The position numbers were made by a program, and so were the translations under genes. From Kiritimatiellia bacterium (GTDB lineage: Bacteria > Verrucomicrobiota > Kiritimatiellia > UBA8416 > JABMPJ01), in assembly GCA_029939545.1 (NCBI GenBank), contig JAOZSS010000107.1, forward strand, positions 1 through 5,585: a stretch of DNA of 5,585 bases, read 5' to 3'. Of the stretch, positions 1-5,109 are shown one piece after another. The notes beneath the pieces are model-generated. The model ran no database searches. It was not told the DNA's origin and saw only the letters and a list, made by a program, of their open reading frames with translations. Positions within the stretch are counted from its first letter, which is position 1. Every line of letters begins with the position of its first letter.

Positions 1-9
1 GCGTCACCC

Positions 10-663
10 TCAACGAGATACGCCTGAAGGTCCGGGGTCTCTAGTCATGAGTGCTTCGGCCAGCTCGCGATCCGCAATGGAATCGACGTCGACCCATTCA
101 CGCACCCCGGGGTAGTCGAGCACCGGCTTGATGACGGTGTCATCGAGACTGCAAATGATCTCCGCCAGGCTCTTGTGCGTGGTGAGCGATACCGCCTCCA
201 GTGTGCGGCGGCTTTGCTGCTGCGACTCCTCGCGGTGAGGCGGATATCCCTGGCCGAATTCCGGCAGCGAGAAGAGACGATCAAAAATAAACTTCAGATT
301 AATGTCTCCAGCCCAACCGTACCCAACAAGCAAGGCCAGCGAGATACAGTTGCCGCCATTGATTTGCCCAAACAGCCAGGCGTCCAGTGGCGTCTGAATC
401 AAGCCGCACGCAACATGTGGATACTGTAGGACCGAATTCAGATACCCCTGCCCAGTACCACACCCACCGACGACCAAGTCCACTTTGCCAAGGTTCAGCA
501 GGAGTGCTGACAGCAGACCGGTATGAATGTAGGTCAGCTCAGGGGTGGCGCCGGATTTTGTCATTCCAACGTTGATAATCTCATGCCCCCTCCCCTCCAA
601 CGCTGCCAGGACATCCGCATTCTTGTCCGCCGCACTCGTCTCGTTAATCACTGCTATCTTCAT
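10..663 (-). CDS. sqwI: RpiB/LacAB-family isomerase, probable 4-deoxy-4-sulfoerythrose isomerase (SqwI-like)
   Basis: A 217-residue protein of the RpiB/LacA/LacB sugar-phosphate isomerase fold. It opens with a Rossmann-like strand (MKIAVINET) and carries GGCGTGQGYLNSV at residues 66-78, matching the RpiB active-site loop CGTGIGMSI; Cys68 aligns with the catalytic cysteine. LFGQINGGNCISLAL at about 97-111 matches the RpiB helix/strand with RQHNDANVLCLG. The family's N-terminal DH motif is absent (NETSAAD instead), and the HDTY segment reads IQTP. The protein is about 60 residues longer than ordinary RpiB, with the extra part C-terminal. The ATG at 663 is preferred over an upstream TTG at 690 because a strong GGGAGGGAAGG site ends 5 nt before it. 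It is the last visible gene, 51 bp after the aldehyde dehydrogenase. With the split transketolase and SauS-type dehydrogenase, the likely role is the aldose-ketose isomerisation of sulfoerythrose to sulfoerythrulose in the sulfo-TK pathway. Family: fairly sure. Substrate: inferred from context; a pentose- or tetrose-phosphate isomerase is the alternative. Confidence 0.8.
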   Translation of the reverse strand: MKIAVINETSAADKNADVLAALEGRGHEIINVGMTKSGATPELTYIHTGLLSALLLNLGKVDLVVGGCGTGQGYLNSVLQYPHVACGLIQTPLDAWLFGQINGGNCISLALLVGYGWAGDINLKFIFDRLFSLPEFGQGYPPHREESQQQSRRTLEAVSLTTHKSLAEIICSLDDTVIKPVLDYPGVREWVDVDSIADRELAEALMTRDPGPSGVSR

Positions 664-668
664 ATCTA

Positions 669-679
669 CCTTCCCTCCC
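669..679 (-). promoter_or_regulatory. Shine-Dalgarno site of the RpiB-like gene
   Basis: On the minus strand this reads GGGAGGGAAGG and ends 5 nt before the ATG at 663. It decides the start: the alternative in-frame TTG at 690 lies upstream of this purine run and would place the run inside the coding region. Confidence 0.6.
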
Positions 680-714
680 ACACTCATCAATCAGAGACCC
701 AACGCTCTGGACTT

Positions 715-2091
715 CTACGTATTCAAGAACTCGCCAAACAACTTTGCTTCATCGGGCACGACCGCCGCAATCGGTTTCGAAACCCAGGTGACGTTGAGGA
801 AGTGCTTCCATGCAATATTTTCGCTGGTGATGTTTCCCCCCCATGTTCCGCAGCCGAGGGTCATGGTGAACGGCATGCCGTTGTCGTAGTTTCCGCTGTT
901 TCCGTAGCACTGGGGCTGACGCACCATTATGCGGCTGACATGACACTTGAGCGCCAGCTCCATGATATGATCATCGTCCCTGCTGTGAATGCCGCAAGAG
1001 TGGCCATAGCCGCACTTGCGCGTGATCCGCTCCACATAATCGACGGCTTCGGAGAACTCACGGTACGTCCAGAGCCGCACAACGGGTGAGAGCTTCTCGG
1101 CGGCGTAGAGATCCTCTTCAACCGTCTCGTCACCCTCCACCATAAGAAATGTGGTGCCCTCCGGAATGCTCAATTCAGCCATCTCGGCAATGCGGGCAAT
1201 GGGCCTCGCCACGATCTTCGGATTCAGGTGCTCACCATCCGGCCAGAGTGTGGCCTTGAGTTGCTCCTTCTCCACACCCGAACACAGGTGGCCCCCGTGT
1301 GACTTCAGGGCGGCCACCAACTCGTCGCGAATGCCTTCATGGATCACCAGCGAGTTCTCGGAGGAACAGGAGGTCGCGTTATCAAAGGTCTTGCTCAAGA
1401 ATATCTTCTTGGCGGCGTCTGCAATGTCGGCCGTCTCATCGACCACAATCACCGCATTGCCCGCACCCACGCCGTAGGCCGGCGTCCCACTGGAGTAAGC
1501 CGCCTTCACCAGCGCCCCCGAACCCGTTGCCACAACCAGGTCGGCCTCCGACATCAGCTCTTGGATTCGTTCCTTGGTGGGCTTGGGCAGCACCTGCACG
1601 AGATCGAGCGGTGCCCCGACCTTCTCAAGACCTGCTCGCATATGCTCAACCGCCAGTCCAGTTGTCTTGCGCGCAAACAGGTGCGGCGCGATGATGCACG
1701 CATTCCGTGTCTTCAGAATGGAAAGTCCGTTGCCGGCGGGAGTCGACGTCGGATTTGTCACCGGCGTGACCGCAGCCACCACGCCCAACGGCTTGGCAAT
1801 CTTCATCAGCCCTTTGGCCTCGTCCGTCTCGATCACACCGACGGTCTTCACCCCATCAAGGTCACGCAGCGTCCCCAGCGTTTTCTTGCGATGCTTGAGG
1901 AGCTTGTCCTCGTAAACACCCATTTTCGTTTCTTTGACCGCCAGTTCCGCACAGGCAACGGCGTTCTCTTCCTTGTAGAGTTCCCAGCCAACCGCCGCGA
2001 CCATCCGGTCCACTTTCTCCTGCGGCCACTGCTCAATCACCTTCTGCGCCGCCCGCGCTTTTTCGATCAATTCATGGATAGCGTCAGCCAT
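715..2091 (-). CDS. sqwD: CoA-acylating aldehyde dehydrogenase, probable sulfoacetaldehyde dehydrogenase (SauS/SqwD type)
   Basis: A complete 458-residue member of the acylating aldehyde dehydrogenase family (EutE/PduP/AdhE-N/SauS). Visible landmarks are VTPVTNPTSTP at 108-118 (nucleotide-binding part), VATGSGALVKAAYSSGTP at 187-204, the catalytic-cysteine segment FDNATSCSSENSLVI at 236-250 with Cys242 as nucleophile, and the family C-terminal motif TLGCGTWGGN at 411-420. The cysteine environment SCSSENS resembles, from memory, sulfoacetaldehyde dehydrogenase SauS rather than EutE/PduP or AdhE. SauS/SqwD enzymes interconvert sulfoacetaldehyde + CoA + NAD(P)+ and sulfoacetyl-CoA + NAD(P)H. No extra N-terminal encapsulation helix of the PduP kind is seen and no shell genes are in view, so it is probably a free cytosolic enzyme. 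The ATG start is supported by AGAAGGA 9 nt upstream. It lies between the URO-D-like gene and the isomerase gene. Other aldehydes (acetaldehyde, succinate semialdehyde) cannot be excluded from sequence alone. Confidence 0.87.
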   Translation of the reverse strand: MADAIHELIEKARAAQKVIEQWPQEKVDRMVAAVGWELYKEENAVACAELAVKETKMGVYEDKLLKHRKKTLGTLRDLDGVKTVGVIETDEAKGLMKIAKPLGVVAAVTPVTNPTSTPAGNGLSILKTRNACIIAPHLFARKTTGLAVEHMRAGLEKVGAPLDLVQVLPKPTKERIQELMSEADLVVATGSGALVKAAYSSGTPAYGVGAGNAVIVVDETADIADAAKKIFLSKTFDNATSCSSENSLVIHEGIRDELVAALKSHGGHLCSGVEKEQLKATLWPDGEHLNPKIVARPIARIAEMAELSIPEGTTFLMVEGDETVEEDLYAAEKLSPVVRLWTYREFSEAVDYVERITRKCGYGHSCGIHSRDDDHIMELALKCHVSRIMVRQPQCYGNSGNYDNGMPFTMTLGCGTWGGNITSENIAWKHFLNVTWVSKPIAAVVPDEAKLFGEFLNT

Positions 2092-2249
2092 CGTATCACT
2101 TCCTTCTGTTGCTTCTCCAACGCTTCATCATCTCCGCCACATTCCATACCACCGTGTGCGCGCACGTTATGAACAACCTCTTCAGGCCGTTTAGCGCACA
2201 CTACGCCCGGCTTCCTCCTTTGTCTGAATGCCCTTCTAAGCACTTCCAT
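2067..2249 (-). CDS. possible small protein, 60 residues, unknown function
   Basis: This ORF fills the only sizeable gap in the operon (157 bp between the URO-D-like and dehydrogenase genes). Its ATG shares a base with the TGA of the URO-D-like gene (TGATG arrangement). A GGAG lies 8 nt upstream of the ATG at 2258-2261, and the ORF overlaps the start of the dehydrogenase gene by 25 bases. The product begins MEVLRRAFRQRRKPG, is rich in Arg, Lys and Glu, contains two isolated cysteines (VVCAKR and GMECGG), and has no signal peptide or membrane segment. I recognise no family. The coupled start and ribosome-binding site favour translation; the short length and featureless composition allow it to be a chance ORF in an untranslated spacer. 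Confidence 0.3.
   Translation of the reverse strand: MEVLRRAFRQRRKPGVVCAKRPEEVVHNVRAHGGMECGGDDEALEKQQKEVIRWLTLSMN
2101..2107 (-). promoter_or_regulatory. Shine-Dalgarno site of the acylating dehydrogenase gene
   Basis: On the minus strand this reads AGAAGGA, 9 nt before the ATG at 2091. It lies inside the possible small ORF 2067-2249, so ribosomes finishing that ORF would pass directly over it. Confidence 0.5.
2156..2165. other. 10-bp perfect palindrome in the spacer between the URO-D-like and dehydrogenase genes
   Basis: GTGCGCGCAC reads the same on both strands. It could be part of a protein-binding site or a weak RNA hairpin in the 157-bp spacer 2092-2248. There is no loop and no following T-run on the minus strand, so it is not a recognisable rho-independent terminator. 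A 10-bp GC-rich palindrome can easily occur by chance. I see no tRNA, repeat or riboswitch in this spacer. Confidence 0.2.
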
Positions 2250-3274
2250 CACTCCATCTCCAAAATCGAATCAGGCGCCTTCGTCACTGTCAGGAGAAGC
2301 CGCCTTCCCCTTGTTATGGCCATCATTCTATTGATCGGCATATGCTCCGTCGGCCGCAGGTAGAAGATCTGGTCCTGACGAAGTCCGTTGAAATAGTCTT
2401 CAAATTGATCAGCGCCGTTGTCGTTAAGCTGCACCCCCTTGATGCGTGGACGCCTGGCAATTTCCTCCACATGCTGATTGGAGGAGCCGCAGATATGCTG
2501 AATCATGCCCTGATAGCAGTCGGGTACAGAGGCATCGTCCGCATCGGCAACCCACTCGCCGAAGTTGTCCGGCGAAATCATCTGCGTGGCGCAAAGGCTG
2601 AGCCCGGCATAATCGTACGGTGTATAGACATAGAAGGCATTGTGACAACGGATGGTTTCCTGTCCCACCGCCTTGATGAGCTCCTCGTACACGCGACGTG
2701 TCGTATCTGCCACCATCTTCAGCGCCCTCCCGGCCTGCTCCGAGTTCATGGCCATTTCGAGGAAGAACCGCTCGCCAAACAGGTTGATCGCCACGTTGAT
2801 TGGCGATCCTACATCGGGCATGCTGATTACGAAGCGACCATCTGTCTGATCCTTAATCCACTTGGCGAGTTCAACCGTCTCCCGCAGGAGCGGAGAGTTG
2901 TCCAAGTCCGGCATTTGAAGCTCGGAGACTTCGCAGGTCTGTTCTTTTGACCAGAATTGCCCTTCAACCCACTGCACATCGTTGCCGAACAAGGCATCGA
3001 TGTAGTGCGTCCCGTAGAAACTGGCCATCTCAATCAGGGGGTAGTAGAGCGCGCGGTTGTCCAATGCCTCTTCAACATTGGTTCTCACAGCGCGGATCTG
3101 ATTCTCCAGCCACGCGTCACGATTCTTCTCGACCATGAGCAACTCCGGCTTCATCTGCCCGAGTTCCTCGTGATAGAACCAGACCGGTACGCGGTCTACA
3201 GGTCTCCCTTCGAAAACCTGCCGGAACTCCGCCTCTCTGCGGTCCAGTTCTTTCCATATGACGTCTGAGAACAT
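2249..3274 (-). CDS. uroporphyrinogen decarboxylase (URO-D)/MtaA-like family protein
   Basis: A 341-residue protein with the URO-D TIM-barrel pattern. GRPVDRVPVWFY at 23-34 matches the family N-terminus, where substrate-contact arginines usually sit. DVGSPINVAINLFG at 154-167, followed by a helix ending in MVADTTRRV, matches the central gP-(x)n-G segment. LCATQMISPDNFGEWV at 227-242 matches the LSP..F motif. MIQHICGSSNQHVEEIA at 257-273 matches the H-x-C-G strand. In the corrinoid/coenzyme M methyltransferase branch (MtaA, MtbA, CmuA) H-x-C plus a later cysteine bind zinc. Here His260 and Cys262 are present, but no cysteine follows Cys262, so the classic three-ligand site is incomplete. True HemE function is unlikely. 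The start at 3274 is chosen for AGGAAG 7 nt upstream; longer in-frame extension would overlap the transketolase gene. It sits in the operon between transketolase and dehydrogenase, so a role in sulfonate or C1 chemistry is possible but unproven. Confidence 0.8.
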   Translation of the reverse strand: MFSDVIWKELDRREAEFRQVFEGRPVDRVPVWFYHEELGQMKPELLMVEKNRDAWLENQIRAVRTNVEEALDNRALYYPLIEMASFYGTHYIDALFGNDVQWVEGQFWSKEQTCEVSELQMPDLDNSPLLRETVELAKWIKDQTDGRFVISMPDVGSPINVAINLFGERFFLEMAMNSEQAGRALKMVADTTRRVYEELIKAVGQETIRCHNAFYVYTPYDYAGLSLCATQMISPDNFGEWVADADDASVPDCYQGMIQHICGSSNQHVEEIARRPRIKGVQLNDNGADQFEDYFNGLRQDQIFYLRPTEHMPINRMMAITRGRRLLLTVTKAPDSILEME

Positions 3275-3281
3275 GTGCGAT

Positions 3282-3288
3282 CTTCCTA
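3282..3288 (-). promoter_or_regulatory. Shine-Dalgarno site of the URO-D-like gene, overlapping the transketolase stop codon
   Basis: On the minus strand this reads TAGGAAG. The TAG is the stop codon of the transketolase C-terminal subunit and AGGAAG is the ribosome-binding site, 7 nt before the ATG at 3274. The overlap implies tight co-translation and fixes the URO-D-like start. Confidence 0.6.
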
Positions 3289-4224
3289 GCGACACACCGC
3301 TTTCGCAGCAGCGATGATATTTTCGGTGTTGACGCCGAATTTGCTGAAGATGGCTTCGTTGTCGCCGGACTCGCCGAAGACGTCCGGGAAACCGAGGCGC
3401 GTGAGATGACACGGTGCGTGCTCGGTGAGCACCTCCGCCACGGCGCCACCCAGTCCGCCCAGCCGACTGTGATTCTCCACGGTGATGATATGGCCGGTTT
3501 CCTTGCTCGCCTTGACGATCACTTCTTCGTCCATTGGCTTGATCGTCGGCATGTGGATCATCCTGGCCTTAACGCCTTCCTTCTCCAACTCACGCGCGGC
3601 GTCCAGGGCTTTCGGTGTCATCATCCCGGTGGCGATAATCGTCACGTCACTGCCTTCCTGCAGCGTATAGGATCGGCCGATCTCAAACGTGTGCTTTTCG
3701 TCGAAGATCACCGGCACCGGACAGCGCACGGTGCGCAGGTACACCGGTCCGACAAAGTCGGTTGCCGCGTACACCGCCTGTTGCGTCTCATACGGATCGC
3801 CCGGACAGATGACCGTCATGTGCGGCATGCAGCGCATCACCGCAATGTCTTCCACCGACTGATGCGTCGCGCCAGCCTTGCCGGTCGGAATGCCGCCGTA
3901 AGCGCCGTTCAGCTTCACGTTCAGCTTCGGATACGCGATTGAGACGCGGATCTGGTCCACGGCCCGCTTGGCAAGAAACACCGCAAAGGTGGACACCCAC
4001 GGTGTGAAACCCATCGTACTCATCCCGGCCGCGGCACCGACCATGTTCTGCTCGGCGATACCCATTTGGTAGAATCGATCCGGATATGCCTCGCCAAACA
4101 GCCCCGTCTGTGTGCTGGCCCCGACATCGCAGTCGAGCACCACCACATCTTCATTCCGCCCCCCCAACTCCACAAGGGCCTGACCAAAAGCCAAGCGAGG
4201 TGCAATATTATCTCCTAGTTGCAT
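3286..4224 (-). CDS. sqwH: transketolase C-terminal subunit (pyrimidine-binding + C-terminal domains), probable 6-deoxy-6-sulfofructose transketolase subunit
   Basis: A 312-residue protein corresponding to the second half of transketolase. The pyrimidine domain shows DVGASTQTGLFGEAYP at 33-48 and FYQMGIAEQNMVGAAAGM at 51-68; Glu58 in GIAEQN is the conserved glutamate that contacts N1' of thiamine diphosphate. GKAGATHQSVEDIAVMR at 115-131 and VICPGDPYE follow, as in the family. The C-terminal domain includes a VTIIATG strand and VENHSRLGGLGGAV at about 249-262. It pairs with the N-terminal subunit encoded immediately upstream; the two genes overlap by one base (TAATG), with AAGGGGG 7 nt before this ATG. 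Together they should form one thiamine-diphosphate enzyme transferring C2 ketol units. The sulfosugar substrate is inferred from the neighbouring isomerase and sulfoacetaldehyde dehydrogenase; an ordinary pentose-phosphate split transketolase would look very similar. The split into G and H symbols follows my recollection of the sulfo-TK nomenclature. Confidence 0.87.
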   Translation of the reverse strand: MQLGDNIAPRLAFGQALVELGGRNEDVVVLDCDVGASTQTGLFGEAYPDRFYQMGIAEQNMVGAAAGMSTMGFTPWVSTFAVFLAKRAVDQIRVSIAYPKLNVKLNGAYGGIPTGKAGATHQSVEDIAVMRCMPHMTVICPGDPYETQQAVYAATDFVGPVYLRTVRCPVPVIFDEKHTFEIGRSYTLQEGSDVTIIATGMMTPKALDAARELEKEGVKARMIHMPTIKPMDEEVIVKASKETGHIITVENHSRLGGLGGAVAEVLTEHAPCHLTRLGFPDVFGESGDNEAIFSKFGVNTENIIAAAKAVCR

Positions 4225-4226
4225 TA
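4222..4226 (-). promoter_or_regulatory. TAATG stop/start overlap between the transketolase subunit genes
   Basis: The TAA of the N-terminal subunit and the ATG of the C-terminal subunit share one base, and AAGGGGG lies at 4232-4238 inside the end of the upstream gene. This arrangement typically couples translation and keeps two subunits of one enzyme at equal levels. Confidence 0.65.
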
Positions 4227-5081
4227 TGCATCCCCCTTCTCACAGCCGCAGGCATCTATCTCTGCCAACGCTTTTTCTCTTTCTTCCTCGTTCGGGGGCC
4301 TGCCGTGCCATTCGAACTTGCCCTCCATGAACGAGACGCCCTTCCCTTTGATGGTGTGGGCAATGATGACGACCGGGCCAGTCTTGGCAATCTCCTCCGC
4401 CTTTTCGAATGTCTCAACCACTTCGGCAATATCATGCCCATCACATTCCAGCACATCCCATCCGAACGCCGTCCACTTGTCGGCCAGCGGTTCAAGGTTC
4501 AGCGTATCCGGCACCGTCGCGGCCAATTGCACCTTGTTGTAGTCGATAATCGCCACCAGGCCCGCCGTCTTGTTGTGCCCGGCATACATGGCCGCTTCCC
4601 AGTTCTGGCCTTCCTGCAGCTCTCCGTCACCGATCAAGACATAGGTATTGAAATCCATGCCGCGCTTCGCGCGGCCCAGCGCCATGCCGATACCGGCCGA
4701 CAGCCCCTGCCCGAGAGAGCCGGTGGACATGTCCACACCCGGCGTCTTGAGCATGCAGGGATGCCCCTGCAGCATCGACCCCATGGCGTCAAACGAACCC
4801 AACTCCTTCTCGTGGAAGTAGCCGCGGTTGGCCAGCACCGCATAGTAACCCGGACTCGAGTGTCCCTTACTCAACAGAAAGCGATCCCGCTCCGGCATAT
4901 CGGGGTTGCCCGGATCGATGTTCATCACATGGAAGTAGAGCGCCACCAGAATCTCCACCTCCGAAAGCGATCCTCCCGTATGCCCGCATTGCGCATCCGC
5001 GATCGTGTTGATGATCATCTTCCGCACATACCGACATGTCTGCTTCAGTTCCTGAACTTCATTTTCAGATAACCTGCTCAT
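4224..5081 (-). CDS. sqwG: transketolase N-terminal subunit (thiamine diphosphate-binding), probable 6-deoxy-6-sulfofructose transketolase subunit
   Basis: A 285-residue protein equal to the N-terminal (PP) domain of transketolase. Conserved stretches in order are GHTGGSLSEVEILVALYF at 33-50 (His34), RDRFLLSKGHSSPGYYAVL at 65-83 (His74), GHPCMLKTPGVDMSTGSLGQ at 106-125, and the thiamine diphosphate/Mg motif GDGELQEGQNWEAAM at 151-165 with the closing IIDYNK at 178-183 (Asn182). HTIKGKGVSFME at about 242-253 is also typical. The length fits bacterial and archaeal split transketolases, which need a separate C-terminal partner; that partner follows directly with a one-base overlap. The ATG at 5081 has GAGGAG 11 nt upstream at 5093-5098, and the gene starts 28 bp after the stop of the malonyl-CoA decarboxylase-like gene. 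Inferred role: two successive C2 transfers, from sulfofructose and from sulfoerythrulose to glyceraldehyde 3-phosphate, giving xylulose 5-phosphate and finally sulfoacetaldehyde. A general transketolase remains possible. Confidence 0.87.
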   Translation of the reverse strand: MSRLSENEVQELKQTCRYVRKMIINTIADAQCGHTGGSLSEVEILVALYFHVMNIDPGNPDMPERDRFLLSKGHSSPGYYAVLANRGYFHEKELGSFDAMGSMLQGHPCMLKTPGVDMSTGSLGQGLSAGIGMALGRAKRGMDFNTYVLIGDGELQEGQNWEAAMYAGHNKTAGLVAIIDYNKVQLAATVPDTLNLEPLADKWTAFGWDVLECDGHDIAEVVETFEKAEEIAKTGPVVIIAHTIKGKGVSFMEGKFEWHGRPPNEEEREKALAEIDACGCEKGDA

Positions 5082-5109
5082 GCTTCTATGTTCTCCTCTA
5101 TTCTTGAGA

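Noticed and set aside
692..709. Hairpin CAGAG/CTCTG between the dehydrogenase and isomerase genes
   Set aside because: The stem is only 5 bp with an 8-nt loop and no T-run follows, so it is not a credible terminator; the isomerase gene appears to stay in the operon.
715..2091. Microcompartment-associated PduP/EutE interpretation of the dehydrogenase
   Set aside because: No extra N-terminal encapsulation helix is seen, no shell-protein genes are in view, and the SCSSENS active-site context points to the SauS type.
1339..2172. 277-codon plus-strand open frame opposite the dehydrogenase gene
   Set aside because: It is antisense to the well-supported acylating dehydrogenase, and its His/Arg-rich translation has no family features.
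2249..3274. Genuine uroporphyrinogen decarboxylase (HemE) of heme synthesis
   Set aside because: The H-x-C-G strand, the divergent N-terminus and the setting among sugar/sulfonate catabolic genes fit a non-HemE branch of the family; no other heme genes are present.
3275..3412. 46-residue N-terminal extension of the URO-D-like protein from a GTG at 3412
   Set aside because: The extension would lie mostly inside the transketolase C-terminal gene and is a basic, low-information sequence. The ATG at 3274 has its own ribosome-binding site and begins the family-like sequence.
4086..5072. 328-codon plus-strand open frame opposite the transketolase N-terminal gene
   Set aside because: It is antisense to a gene with clear transketolase motifs, its product is rich in His and Arg with no recognisable domain, and it is best explained by the codon bias of the opposite strand.
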